A stretch of DNA of 64,000 nucleotides, from contig OZ251240.1 in assembly GCA_965240325.2 (NCBI GenBank), positions 186,001 through 250,000 on the forward strand, in the 5' to 3' direction. Shown here in pieces: positions 28,972 to 38,557 of this stretch. The DNA comes from Rebecca billardiae RCC1528. Taxonomy: Eukaryota; Haptophyta. The translations under genes were made by a program, and so were the position numbers. The notes under the pieces were generated by a model. That model did not search any database, had not been told where the DNA came from, and was given only the letters and a program-made list of their open reading frames with translations. Position 1 is the first letter of the stretch. Every line of letters begins with the position of its first letter.

Positions 28972-30300
28972 TCATCTGCCCCCCATCGCCTCCTCGCCCG
29001 CGGCCTGCTTGCGCACGCTCGCGATCCAGCGGAGGGTGGCCACGTCTCCGCTCAGCCGCGAGAGCGACTCGCACGTGTCCGCCCGCCACGGGCAGCCCTT
29101 CTCGCGCAGCCACTGCAGCACCGCCGCGTGGCCGCCGAGCGCCGCCGACTCCGTGCTCGAGTCGTCCCAGGGCGCGCCGTGCGCGTGCAGCCAGCTGCGT
29201 GCACGGCGCGCGCGGCCGGCGGCGGGGGCGCGGCGCGGCGGTTGGGAAGGTGCGCGGCGCGGCGCGGCGGGCGGGCGCGCGGGCGGGCGCGCGCGCGCCC
29301 CGCGGCGCGCGCGCGGCGCGCACCGCAGCATGTCGAGCTTGCCGTTGCGCGCCGCCTCGGCGCACGCGGCCGCGTCCCAGTCGCAGCCGTGCGCGCGCAG
29401 CCAGACGCAGCACTCGACGTGCCCGCCGCCCGCAGCGGCGAGCAGCGTCTCGGCGTCCCACGGGCAGGGCGGCACCTGCGTGCGGAGCCAGCGCAGCGTG
29501 TGCAGCTGGCCCTGCTCCGCCGCGGCGCGGCACACGCCCTCGTCCATCGGGCAGCCGTGCGAGCGCAGCCAGCGCAGCGCGTCGATCCTGCCCTCGCGCG
29601 CGGCCGCGCGGCACGTGTGCACCGACCACGGGCAGTGGCCGGCGTGGCAGAAGCGGAGCACGTCGACGTGCCCGCCGCTCGCGGCGCCCTGCGTGCAGCT
29701 CTCGTCCCACGGCGCGCCCTGCTCGCGCAGCCACGCGAGCAGCTCGAGGTGCCCGCCCTCCGCCGCCGCGGTGCACGCGTCCTCGTCGAAGCCGACGCCG
29801 TGCGCGCGCGCCAGCTTGGCGACATGCAGTTGGCCGGTGGACGCGGCGGCCTCCATCGTGCGCGTGTCGGTGGGGCAGCCGCGCGAGAGGAGGAGCTCGA
29901 GCACGTCGGCGCGGCCGGCGCGCGCCGCCGCCGCCGCCGTGCCCTCGGAGAGCGGGAAGCCCAGCCCGAGCGCCCAGCGCATCCGCTGCAGGGAGGTGAC
30001 GACCGCGGCCGTGCGCGTCAGGAAGCACGGCGGCGCGGGGAAGCGCAGGTGCAGCGCGTCGCGCATGGCGCGGCAGGTGCACGCGAGGCTGAACGCATCG
30101 TCGTCGTCCACCGCGTCGGTGATCAGGCAGAGCACCTCGAGCGTCGGCAGCAGCCTGAACACGCATGCAGCGCCGAACGCGGCGCCGAGTTCTGCCGCGG
30201 CGGCGGCGCCGCCGCCGCCGCCGCCGCCGCCGCGGAGCGCGGGCGGCTCGGAGGCGGGGCCGGGCGGCTCGATGTGGAACTTGGCGCGCTTGGCGATCAT
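28972..30300 (-). CDS. F-box/ankyrin-repeat protein, copy 1 (2 exons)
   Basis: Exons 30300-29324 and 29194-28972 encode 399 residues. The start MIAKRAKFHIEPPG was preferred to the upstream in-frame ATG at 30489, whose extension looks like 5' UTR. After a glycine run comes an F-box-like segment (LPTLEVLCLITDAV...CRAMRDALHLRFP). Then about ten ankyrin-like repeats of the diverged type follow, with the pattern GHVDVLRF-x-x-x-x-CPW (for example GGHLELLAWLREQGAPWD). The 129-bp intron (GTGCGC...ACGCAG) joins NGKLDMLR to WLHAHGAPWDD and restores the repeat register. Such proteins are typical of large algal and amoebal families and are thought to mediate protein binding, perhaps as ubiquitin-ligase adaptors. 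Confidence 0.8.
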   Translation of the reverse strand: MIAKRAKFHIEPPGPASEPPALRGGGGGGGGAAAAAELGAAFGAACVFRLLPTLEVLCLITDAVDDDDAFSLACTCRAMRDALHLRFPAPPCFLTRTAAVVTSLQRMRWALGLGFPLSEGTAAAAARAGRADVLELLLSRGCPTDTRTMEAAASTGQLHVAKLARAHGVGFDEDACTAAAEGGHLELLAWLREQGAPWDESCTQGAASGGHVDVLRFCHAGHCPWSVHTCRAAAREGRIDALRWLRSHGCPMDEGVCRAAAEQGQLHTLRWLRTQVPPCPWDAETLLAAAGGGHVECCVWLRAHGCDWDAAACAEAARNGKLDMLRCAPRARRGARARPPARPPAAPRRAPSQPPRRAPAAGRARRARSWLHAHGAPWDDSSTESAALGGHAAVLQWLREKGCPWRADTCESLSRLSGDVATLRWIASVRKQAAGEEAMGGR

Positions 30301-30889
30301 GAGCGGCACGCGCGAGGCGGGCGCTCGCCCGCTCGCGCCAGGCGGTGCCCCCTCGGTGTGCGCGAGAAGGTCGTGGACTGCCGCCCGCTTCAAGCAGCAG
30401 GCCAGCGTACAGGCCTGGCGGTGGGGAGGCGGGAGAAACTCTGGAAGGAAGACCTTGCGCAAATAGTGAGTACCCGGGTAGAGGCCCAATATGTACAGGC
30501 AAGGTGCAGAGCGGATGCGTTAATGATGGGCGAATGGCTGATGTTGTTAATAGGCCACAGGCCGCTTTATTTGATCATTCGACGTTTACCCATTTGCCGT
30601 GGCCGCGTCAAACCGCCGGCAACCAACCGGGGCCGTGTGGGTCTGTGGGATTCGGCCTCCGACGAAACCCAGCACACAAACCACCCAGGCCTGCTCCACA
30701 GCCGCTAAGCTTTCCGCCAACCAAACGCGGAAAGGTCCTTTGCGCCAACGGACTGTCCACCGCCATCGCTCTGGGCTCCGCTACCGCGGGCAAGAGGCTC
30801 GGCGTCGTCCTACGCGGGCGCGCGGCGGGCGCGTCTCGGACGCGTACGCGGCGCGCGGCGGCGCGCGCGCGGCCCGGCGCGTCGGCCCG
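30301..30889. promoter_or_regulatory. Divergent region, ankyrin / RecQ, copy 1
   Basis: About 590 bases between divergent starts; the middle (30450-30760) is markedly less GC-rich than the genes. Promoters for both should be here. No specific factor site was recognised. Frames open through it, but they lack conserved residues and stop resembling protein upstream of 30890. Confidence 0.45.
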
Positions 30890-32770
30890 ATGGTGCAGAC
30901 GGGCCTGGACGACTGGCTGCGGCGGCAGTCGGCGGGCGCGGGCGCGGGCGACGACGCCGACCCCGCCGGCGCGCGCGCCGAGCCCGCGCGCGAGGACCGC
31001 CTCGCGCTCGCCGCGCGCGAGATCTTCGGCCACACGTCCTTCCGGCACAACCAGCGCGAGGTGATCTCCGCTGCGCTGCGCGGCGAGGATGTGTTCGTGC
31101 TGATGCCCACGGGCGGCGGCAAGTCGCTGTGCTACCAGCTGCCCGCGGTGCTCTGCCGCGGCGTGACCGTGGTCGTCTCGCCGCTCCTCGCGCTCATCCA
31201 GGACCAGGTCTCCGCGCTGCTCCTCGCGCCGTGCGGCGGCATCCCCGCGACCTACCTCTCGTCCGACGCGCCCGACGGCCACTGGCGCGCCGTGTACGCC
31301 GAGCTGGGGCGGCGGCCCGAGCCGCACCTCAAGCTGCTGTACATCACGCCGGAGACGCTCGTGCGCTCGGGCGCGCTCGCCGCCGCGCTCGACGCCCTCT
31401 CCGCCGACGGCCTCCTCTCCCGCTTCGTCGTGGACGAGGCGCACTGCATCTCGAGCTGGGGGTGCGACTTCCGAGCCGACTACCGCCGGCTGGGCAGCCT
31501 GAAGGGCAGCTACCCGCGCGTGCCCGTGATCGCGCTGACCGCGACGGCGCCCGAGTCGGTGTGCGCGGACGTCCTCGCGCAGCTGCGGCTGCCGCGCCCC
31601 GCCCGCTTCCGCACCTCCTTCAACCGCGCCAACCTCTCGTACTCGGTGCACGCGCCGCGGCAGGGCGTGCCCAAGGAGCAGCGGCTGCTCGCGCTGCTCG
31701 ACAGGCAGCCGCGCGGCGCGAGCGGCATCGTGTACTGCCTCTCTCGCGACGACACGGAGAGCGTGTGCCAGAAGCTGCTCGACGCGGGCCACTCCGCCAC
31801 CTTCTTCCACGCCGGGCTGGCCAAGGGCTCGAAGCAGCGCGTGCAGCAGGCGTGGGCGCGCGGCGACGTGCACATCGTGTGCGCCACGATCGCGATGGGC
31901 ATGGGCATCGACAAGGCGGACGTGCGCTTTGTGATCCACCACTCGCTGCCAAAGTCGATCGAGGGCTACTACCAGGAGTCAGGCCGCGCGGGGCGCGACG
32001 GCGCGCCCGCGCACTGCGCGCTGCTGTACGCACCCGCCGACTACGCGCGGCTCGTCAACATGATCGGCATGCCGCAGAAGGGGCGCACCGCCAAGACCAA
32101 GGAGGCGGCGCGCGCCCTCGCGCGCACCATGCGCGACTACTGCGTGCGCACCGACCGCTGCCGGCGCGAGGTGCTGCTCGAGTACCTCGGAGAGCCCACG
32201 CCCTTCCCGCACTGCCAAGGCACGTGCGACGTGTGCGCGAGGCGCGAGGGCACGTGGGAGGGCAGCGAGGACGAGGCGGAGCCGGCGGAGGGCGACGGAG
32301 CCGCCGCCGCCGGCGGCCGGCGCCGGCCGGGCGCGCAGCCGGCGCGGCGCGGCGGCGGCGAGGCGGATCCGCCGGCCGACGGCGGCGCGAGCGGCGGCTG
32401 GCGGAAGCGCGCGCGCGCGCCGCCGCTCGGCGAGCGCCCCGCCGCGCGCGCGCGCGCCGCGCCGCCGCCCGCGCCGCCGCCCGCGCCGCGCGCGAGCACG
32501 CACGGCGCGCGCGCCGCCGCCGCGGGCGCTGCGGTGCCGCTCGCGCGCGGCGGGTGCGCACTGCCGATGCAGCGGCCCACGACCGGCGGCGACCCTCTGC
32601 ACCCGCCGCTGCCCGCCTCGCGCGAGCCGGCGGCGGCGCAGTGGCAGCGCCCCGGCGCGACCGTCGCCTGCGCGGCGGGCACGCACGCCGGCGGCGGTGC
32701 CCGAGGCGGAGGGTGTGCTCGGCCGTCAGGCGGGCGGGCGATGGACGTGATCGACCTCGACCTGGAGTAG
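30890..32770 (+). CDS. RecQ-family DNA helicase, copy 1
   Basis: The 626-residue, intronless protein has all superfamily 2 motifs: motif 0 FRHNQREVI, motif I PTGGGKS (near 72-78), motif II DEAH (near 182), motif III TATAP, motif [11 protein letters not shown], motif [18 protein letters not shown] and motif [12 protein letters not shown] (near 362). A RecQ zinc-binding segment follows ([12 protein letters not shown]...HCQGTCDVC). The winged-helix RQC and HRDC domains are not evident. The last 170 residues are disordered and end MDVIDLDLE, which fits a SUMO-interacting motif. RecQ helicases unwind 3'-5' in repair and recombination. Compactness suggests a RecQ5- or RECQL-type member, but the subfamily is not certain. 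The start at 30890 gives [10 protein letters not shown], a sensible N-terminus. Confidence 0.9.
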   Translation: MVQTGLDDWLRRQSAGAGAGDDADPAGARAEPAREDRLALAAREIFGHTSFRHNQREVISAALRGEDVFVLMPTGGGKSLCYQLPAVLCRGVTVVVSPLLALIQDQVSALLLAPCGGIPATYLSSDAPDGHWRAVYAELGRRPEPHLKLLYITPETLVRSGALAAALDALSADGLLSRFVVDEAHCISSWGCDFRADYRRLGSLKGSYPRVPVIALTATAPESVCADVLAQLRLPRPARFRTSFNRANLSYSVHAPRQGVPKEQRLLALLDRQPRGASGIVYCLSRDDTESVCQKLLDAGHSATFFHAGLAKGSKQRVQQAWARGDVHIVCATIAMGMGIDKADVRFVIHHSLPKSIEGYYQESGRAGRDGAPAHCALLYAPADYARLVNMIGMPQKGRTAKTKEAARALARTMRDYCVRTDRCRREVLLEYLGEPTPFPHCQGTCDVCARREGTWEGSEDEAEPAEGDGAAAAGGRRRPGAQPARRGGGEADPPADGGASGGWRKRARAPPLGERPAARARAAPPPAPPPAPRASTHGARAAAAGAAVPLARGGCALPMQRPTTGGDPLHPPLPASREPAAAQWQRPGATVACAAGTHAGGGARGGGCARPSGGRAMDVIDLDLE

Positions 32771-33169
32771 TGATCTCATCGCGCGGTGATGCTGATCGAG
32801 CCTGATAATATATATATATATATATGATATATTAATTATATATATATTATATATTATTTATGATCGTCTGCTGACGGAGGCAATCGGAGTCGGACCGTTC
32901 GGTCTTCGGAGGCTCCGGCTTCGGTTTGCCGGTGACCCGGTCTGCGGCGACCCCCGGATCGGACCCCCTTCTATAATGGCATCAACGGGCGCCTAACCCT
33001 ACATCTAGCTCGTGTGCTAAGAGTAAGACTATATAAGTCCGGGCCTCATGGCTCATAGGAGGGTCGTCGTATTAGTACCGCCCAGGTTGCCCCCATTCAA
33101 AGCGGCTCCGTCCCGCGCGACCGACTGCTCGGAGTCGGTGCCACTCCCATAATCCCATCTCACTACATA
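32771..33169. other. Intergenic region with AT tract
   Basis: About 400 bases between the convergent RecQ gene and the small two-exon gene. It has TA repeats at 32806-32862 and a CGGAGTCGG-rich stretch (32876-32960). No RNA gene was identified. Confidence 0.5.
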
Positions 33170-33687
33170 TCAGTCACCGATGCGGAGCCCAAGCTCCACA
33201 GAACCATCGGGATCATCCGGGCCGGGCTCATGCGTCGTGCTAACGAACGACGTGTTGTAGCCGCACGCGGACGTGACATCCCCGTGGGTTTGATAGCCAT
33301 CGCTGAACATGTCGGCGACGACAAAGCAGCCATGCTGCGTTGACGGGTGGCAAGGCGGACACGAGGGGCGCGAGCGGCACGCGCGAGCGCGGGATCAGGT
33401 GTCAAAATGGACGGACGGCAGAGCGGCGCGGCGGGATCGCCACAAGGGCTCCGAAGTGGGGGGTGCGCTGCGCGCACATTGTCGAAGTACTCGGGGACGC
33501 AGTGCACGTCGCTGGCAGCGGTGTGGAACAGCGTGTAATCAAAGTCTGGCCCTCCTGTTGGCCAGAGCGTAGCAGGGGCGACGACAGCGGAGCGGGTGCC
33601 GTCAGCATCGCAGGGATAAGTGGACCCTCTGATCAGCGAATCGTTCGTGTGGTTCGTGATCTTGAAGGTCGTAGGGCGGGGCGCCAT
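33170..33687 (-). CDS. Small two-exon protein of unknown function, copy 1
   Basis: Exons 33687-33478 and 33334-33170 give 124 residues. I do not recognise the family. The support is structural: the first exon is open to a GTGCGC donor, the 143-bp intron ends ACGCAG, and splicing at a codon boundary joins VPEYFDN to HGCFVVADMFSDGYQTHG. That gives a balanced, non-low-complexity sequence quite unlike the Arg/Ala-rich frames around it. The protein starts MAPRPTTFKITNHTNDSLIRG and ends ELGLRIGD. Alternating hydrophobic and polar residues and F-x-I-x-N-x-T suggest a beta-sandwich. It has four cysteines. No signal peptide is seen, though an upstream exon is possible. Confidence 0.55.
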
Positions 33688-34181
33688 AAAGACTGGCCGC
33701 GGATGGACCTCAGGATGGAGGCCGTTTTGAACGCGCTCGCGCGCGGCGAGGTGAAGCGTGCAGGGGCGTTCGGCGCTGTGGGCCCCTCGAGGGCGTCAAG
33801 GTGGACCGCGCCCAAGCGGCTGTCGCCCCCTGGAGCGGCCTCTCCGCGCCGTGCGAGTCCGCGGCGCGCGGGCGGTACACGACCTCCTGTCTGACGCCCG
33901 AAGGTACGAGTGGTCGGCTCCCACTGCGCCTGCCAGCGGGCGAAGTCAGCGGCAGAGCGGCCGGGAGCGTCGCCATTTCCGCAAACGCAGCAAAATGTTT
34001 ATTTTCGTGTAGTTTTGCGGCCAACGACCACTCGTACCTCGGGCCGTCAGAAAAAGCTATGGGAGCGTCGCCACATCGGCCAGTCTTTATGGCTGCTCAT
34101 GAACAGCTTGCGCGAGTATTATTCTTCAAACAAATGCGCGCCGCCTTATTTATTCTCGCGTCGTAATTCTGGCGCTGGGGC
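33688..34181. other. Intergenic region with small inverted repeat
   Basis: About 490 bases. GCCCGAAGGTACGAGTGGTC at 33896 is mirrored by 34025-34044 with one indel (about 20-bp arms, 110-bp spacer). The rest has no supported gene; it should contain the 5' end of the small unknown gene and the 3' end of the SGNH hydrolase. Confidence 0.5.
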
Positions 34182-35168
34182 TCAGGAATGCAGCGGTCCC
34201 GCAGACAGACCCGCGGCTGCGGCGGGCCTGTGCGGTGCCATCCCGAGCTCGAGGAGCCGCCCCCTGACGCAGCGGAGCACGCGGCGCATGCCCTCGGCGC
34301 GCGGGTGCAGCAGGTCGGGCGCGAGGTCGGGGTCTATGCTGCCGGACGCGTTGAGCAGAGCGGGGCCGCAGTCCGCGCTGCCGACGCGCGCGCTGCCGTG
34401 CGTGCGCCGCAGCCGATCGAGCGCCACCGGCAGCGCGGCGTTCACCGCGGAGACGAGCGGCGCAAACGATGGCGCCGCGTCGGGCCCGGCGCGTGCGGAG
34501 AGCGCCACGCGCAACGCGGCGCCTTTCGGCGTGTCCGCGCGCGGCAGCAGCGCGAGGACGAGCAGCCGCGCGCGCGTGTGCGCCAGCAGCCAGCTGGCCA
34601 CCGCCTCGATGCCGCGCACCGCCTGGGCGGGCGTGTGGCCAAAGCCCAGGTTGTTCGTGCCGATGAGGATCACGACGGGCACGCCGCGCTCGCGCAGCGG
34701 CGCCTCGTACTCGCCGTGCACCAGCCGCCACAGCAGGTGCTGCGTCTGGTCACCGCCGATCGCGAGGGGCAGCGGCCGCAGCAGGCCGAGCTCCTGGGCA
34801 AGCACGGGCGGCACGTCGCGGCACCACTCGCGCGGCTTGCCCACCTGCCGGCCGGTGAGCGACTCGGTGATCGAGTCACCGAGCAGGACGACCCCCGCCG
34901 TCGGCCCGTCCCGCGCCGCCACCCTGCACAGGTGCGCGTGCGCCTTGAACCAGTCGGGGTACTGCCGCTTGAAGCGCGTCGTGCCGAGCGTGCGCGGCGT
35001 CGGCTCGTCGGGCCGCTCGCTGCAGGTGCCGTTGGCGTGACACATGGGGTGCGGGGAGCGCCAGTCCCAGGACTCGTGCGCGGGGTCCATGCCCGGCCAG
35101 GCGCGAGCACGGGGCCCTGCCACGCACGGCGCGAGCACGAGGCCGATCAGAGCGCCGCGCGACGCCAT
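34182..35168 (-). CDS. Secreted SGNH/GDSL hydrolase (PAF-acetylhydrolase beta/gamma type), copy 1
   Basis: A 328-residue, intronless protein with an N-terminal signal peptide (MASRGALIGLVLAPCVAGPR). The four SGNH blocks are in order: GDSIT with catalytic Ser99, IGGD with the oxyanion Gly near 138-139, GTNN with Asn172 and DLLHP with Asp285 and His288. The wording VILIGTNNLGFGHTP and HLLWRLVHGE closely follows the PAF-AH beta/gamma-subunit type of esterase. The likely reaction is hydrolysis of an ester such as an acetyl group on lipid or glycan. Location should be secretory or extracellular. It is divergent from the ankyrin gene across 78 bases. Confidence 0.85.
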   Translation of the reverse strand: MASRGALIGLVLAPCVAGPRARAWPGMDPAHESWDWRSPHPMCHANGTCSERPDEPTPRTLGTTRFKRQYPDWFKAHAHLCRVAARDGPTAGVVLLGDSITESLTGRQVGKPREWCRDVPPVLAQELGLLRPLPLAIGGDQTQHLLWRLVHGEYEAPLRERGVPVVILIGTNNLGFGHTPAQAVRGIEAVASWLLAHTRARLLVLALLPRADTPKGAALRVALSARAGPDAAPSFAPLVSAVNAALPVALDRLRRTHGSARVGSADCGPALLNASGSIDPDLAPDLLHPRAEGMRRVLRCVRGRLLELGMAPHRPAAAAGLSAGPLHS

Positions 35169-35246
35169 CGTGGGAGGCTCAGAGCCTCAGACTAATTCGC
35201 GCGCCCGGATTTGCGACTCGTTGATCGCGAGGCGAAACGACAATCA
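35169..35246. promoter_or_regulatory. Very short divergent promoter region, copy 1
   Basis: Only 78 bases lie between the SGNH hydrolase and ankyrin start codons, so transcription start sites for both must overlap or sit here. It contains GAGGCTCAGAGCCTCAG, a short palindrome. Confidence 0.45.
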
Positions 35247-36424
35247 ATGGTGTCTGCACCGCTGCTCCCACCACTCCGCCCCGCGCGCGCGGAGAGCGAG
35301 GCGGCGGCGCTCGTCCATGCCGCGGCGCGCGGCGACGTGGCGAGCGTCCGCCAGCAGCTCGACGCGGGCGCTGACGCGCGCGCGCGCGACGGCGCGAGCA
35401 AGCGGAGCGCGCTGCACGCGGGCGCGGCGCACGGCTCGGTCGCGTGCGTGCAGGCCCTCCTCGCGGCGGGCGCGGACACCGCCGCGGCCGACGGCTCGGG
35501 CGAGTCGGCGCTGCACGCCGCCGCGCGCCACGGCCACACCGCCGTCGTGCAGCAGCTCCTCTTCGCCTCCGCGGACGTGGACGCGCTGGACGCCGAGCGC
35601 ACGCGCGCGCTCCACCTCGCAGCCGAGGGCGGGCACGAGTCGACGCTGCGGCTGCTCCTCGCGCGCGGCGCGAGCGTGGTCGGCTCGGACGCGCCCGGCG
35701 CGGTGCGCCCGCGCTCCGCCCTCGAGCGCGCCGCCGACCGCGGCCACGCCGAGTGCGTCCGGCTGCTGCTGCGCGCCGCCCCGCCGGGCTCGCTCAGCGG
35801 CCCGCTGCTCGAGGCCGCCCTGCTGTGGGCGGTGTCGGAGGGCTCGGTGGGCTGCGCGGCGCTGCTGATCGAGGCGCGCGCGGAGGTGGGCGGCGGCGGC
35901 GGCGGCGGCGCGGGCGGCGCGCTCCACGCCGCCGCGCGCCGCGGCCACGTCGACGCCACCCTGCTGCTGCTCCGCGCGCGCGCCGACGTGCACGCTGAAG
36001 ACGCTCACGGCCGCACGGCTCTGCTGCTGGCGTGCCAGCCGCTCTCGCGCGCGTGCGAGCCGCCGGCGGGGTGCGGCGGCGGCGGCGGGCCGGCGCCGCC
36101 GTCGCGCGGCGCGCTCGGCGTCGTGCAGCTGCTCTGCGCCCACGGCGCGCGCCGCGTGAGCAGCCGCACCGGCCGCGAGCGCACGTGTGCAGAGACGGTC
36201 GCCAAGCGCCACATGGTGCCGCGCGTGCTCAACTGGCTGATCCAGACGCGGCACTGGACGACGCCGCTGCACCACGTGGGGCTGGGCTGGGCGCTGGGCG
36301 AGGCGCGCACGCGCGCGCTGCTGCGCGCGGGCGCGGACGTGCACGCGCGCGCCGCGCCCGGCGCGCCGAGCCCGCTGTGCCTTGCGCGCGCACTCCTGCG
36401 ACACGGGGCGGACGCGCACGCGGA

Positions 36425-36456
<32 letters not shown>

Positions 36457-36788
36457 GCGCGGGCGCGGACGCGGACGCGGCGGATGCCGAGGCGTGCGAC
36501 CCGGAGGCGCGCCGCTCGGCGCGGCTCGTCGTGCGCGCCGCGGCGCCGTGGAGCCGCGCGAACCACGAGCTCTTCCCAGAGCCGGCGCGGCGGCACGCAC
36601 ACGCGCTGCTCACCATCGCGCGCCAGCTCGCGCGCTCGGGCGCGGCGCTCGGTGCGGGCGGCCGCTCCCACGGCGACGCGCTGCTGGACGTGTGGGAGCG
36701 CGACGTGATGCCCAGGGTGCTGGCGCGCGGCGCGGCGCCGCCGGGGATCGAGCGCGTGTGCGCGATGGCGGGGGCCGAGCCGAGCTGA
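35247..36788 (+). CDS. Ankyrin-repeat protein, copy 1
   Basis: A 513-residue, intronless protein starting MVSAPLLPPLRPARAESEAA. Canonical ankyrin repeats cover about residues 22-300 (for example ALHAAARHGHTAVVQQLLFASADVDALD split over repeats, and RALHLAAEGGHESTLRLLLARGA). A second cluster (TTPLHHVGLGWALGEARTRALLRAGADVH) follows a Gly-rich insert. The C-terminal segment WSRANHELFPEPARRHAHAL with LLTIARQLA is a recurrent tail of algal ankyrin proteins. Role: protein-protein scaffold, partner unknown. A glycine/alanine/aspartate run (near 395-420) comes from GCGGGC repeats. Confidence 0.85.
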
Positions 36789-37698
36789 GGGCACGAGGCA
36801 GACGCCCGCGCATCTTATCGCGAGGCGCATGCGCCTGCAGCATGCTGACGAGGTGACAGGCTCCGGGACTTGATCGTCGATGGCAAAGTCTGCAACTATA
36901 AGCTGAGTATAGTAGTCTTATTGCACTTATTATTTCAGTCTAAGAAGACGACGAGACGCGCGCACGCAGCTCATCGGGCACTCGCCAATCTAGCTCCGTG
37001 AGCTCTGGGCTGATCGATACGATTATATACGTAGACGGTGACGCGATGCTTGTCGTCCACCATTTATTCAGTGCCAACATATACACTGCTACGATCGTCA
37101 TCGTCGTCATTTATTGATACTACTATACTCTAGTGCGAGATCGCTCGCGTCGTACATCATCACTAGCTTACTGTACGGTACTTTATTGATCATGTACTAC
37201 TACTACTACAAACAATGAAACATTCCGCCCTACAGTTTACTATCTATGTTTTATGGATACCCCTCTTTAGGCTACGAACTTTTGAGAATTTGAGATATTC
37301 TCATTTGGTTCAAGATCGGCCGTGATAGGGGGGGATACTACGAACAATGTGGAGATTTTCTTTACGACCCATCCGCGCTATACTCATTCTATGATTTAAC
37401 GACACAGGTAGGACGACGCGGGTCTCCTGATTCGTCGGCGGCAGTGCCCGATCGTCGACACGAAGTAGTCGGCGTTGGTGGCAGAGCATAGCCTGCACCG
37501 CGATCGGATTGCTTGAGCGCGGCCTTGAGCTGCTGGAGCGCGATCCACCTGCGCTGCGCGGCTCGCATGGCCCTGCTGTGCCCCGAGCGAGGGCGATGGT
37601 GCAGGTCCGGATGTCAGCTGGCAGTCTCAGCCGCTGGTAGGCAGCTGGTGCACGTGTCTGCGACCCTTTCCGCACTACTGAGCTTTCCATACAGCAAT

Positions 37699-37778
37699 AT
37701 GTCAAGCTTTTGAGCCGAGTCCTTAACCACTCGGACACGCAAAAGCTCCCACGACGCAACATGGCGCGGTTCGACTCC
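37699..37778. other. tRNA-like modules in opposite orientation, copy 1
   Basis: On the minus strand, TGTCCGAGTGGTTAAGG matches the D-arm/A-box of Ser/Leu tRNA genes (compare plant tRNA-Ser). On the plus strand, GGTTCGACTCC at 37768-37778 matches a B-box/T-arm. The two halves therefore point in opposite directions and cannot form one tRNA. The A-box module (37699-37756) recurs at 38447-38504. Confidence 0.5.
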
Positions 37779-37914
37779 GGTTGCGCAAACGCTCTTTCGC
37801 CCGAAAGTGCGCTTCTTCTTCACTCCCGCTGAACGGGGTGAAGATCCGTCCCTGAAAGGCTCATGAGAGCGGGACGGCGGATGGCCCGCGGCCCGTCGGA
37901 ACGCTGGTGAAGGA

Positions 37915-38447
37915 ACAACACCAGGCTAAAGAACAAACCCGCCGGAAGGAACCGCGTTGATGTTTATTCCGCCTTACCAGTTCCCCGGTCACGCAGGGGC
38001 TTATCACAGTGTCCCTGCGGACGTCGTCAGCAGCGCCGTCCGTGCGGACGAGCGGGCGGTGCAGGTCCTCAGAAACGAATGCAAAAAGCGGTGGGGGGCA
38101 AACGGCCGCCATACGTAACTGGCAGCGCAGCTTTCGCCTGCAGCTCTGCAGGCAGTGCCGGATACTTCGACCATCCGGACGGTTGGAGCCAACCGCCCGG
38201 AGAAGAAAAGAAATCGTGCACGTAGGAAATTCGGGATTAATACAACACCCCCCCTCGACATCATGCCGAAGGCGACGGAGGTGGTGGAGCAGCATGCAGT
38301 ATCGCCACGACGTGTTTGAGAAAAGTACTCGTCGCGGTAGCCTTGGTCATGATGTCGGACCGGTTGTCGTCGGTCGACACCTTCTGGATCAGCACGGCGC
38401 CCACAACACCAGGCTAAAGAACAAACCCGCCGGAAGGAACCGCGTTA
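37915..38447 (-). mobile_element. Ty1/copia LTR retrotransposon remnant, copy 1
   Basis: Minus-strand codons 38401-38261 read GAVLIQKVSTDDNRSDIMTK and on to a stop, the characteristic C-terminal end of Ty1/copia RNase H (x-T-x-D-N-x-x-D-x-x-T-K). Just after comes a polypurine tract (GAGGGGGGG) followed directly by TGTTG at 38247, as at the start of a 3' LTR. A 45-base stretch within the presumed LTR (37918-37962) recurs immediately upstream of the RNase H end (38403-38447), consistent with the tail of a 5' LTR and loss of nearly all internal sequence. gag, protease, integrase and most of reverse transcriptase are gone, so it cannot be autonomous. The LTR end is uncertain. Confidence 0.7.
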
Positions 38448-38451
38448 TGTC

Positions 38452-38557
38452 AAGCTTTTGAGCCGAGTCCTTAACCACTCGGACACGCAAAAGCTCCCAC
38501 GACGCGTCGTGGGGGCTTTTGCGTGTCCGAGTGGTTAAGGACTCGGCTCAAAAGCTT
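38452..38557. repeat. 106-bp near-perfect palindrome of a tRNA-like half, copy 1
   Basis: Arms 38452-38504 and 38505-38557 are reverse complements with no spacer and one mismatch (38495/38514). The centre is ACGACGCGTCGT. Each arm contains the Ser/Leu-type A-box segment TGTCCGAGTGGTTAAGG, so the same tRNA-like half points both ways. The left arm duplicates 37699-37756. Confidence 0.85.

Noticed and set aside
30599-30889. Upstream extension of RecQ to an ATG in the same frame
   Set aside because: The extension is basic, unconserved and of intergenic composition; the start at 30890 gives a better N-terminus.
33163-33687. Single-exon 174-residue reading of the unknown gene
   Set aside because: Its middle is Arg/Pro-rich intron sequence bounded by GTGCGC and ACGCAG; splicing gives a more protein-like product.
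35211-35246. Non-ATG start of the ankyrin gene
   Set aside because: The first codon there is TTG; the ATG at 35247 begins a normal N-terminus.
37699-37778. Complete tRNA gene
   Set aside because: A-box and B-box lie on opposite strands and the anticodon arm does not pair, so only tRNA-like modules are claimed.
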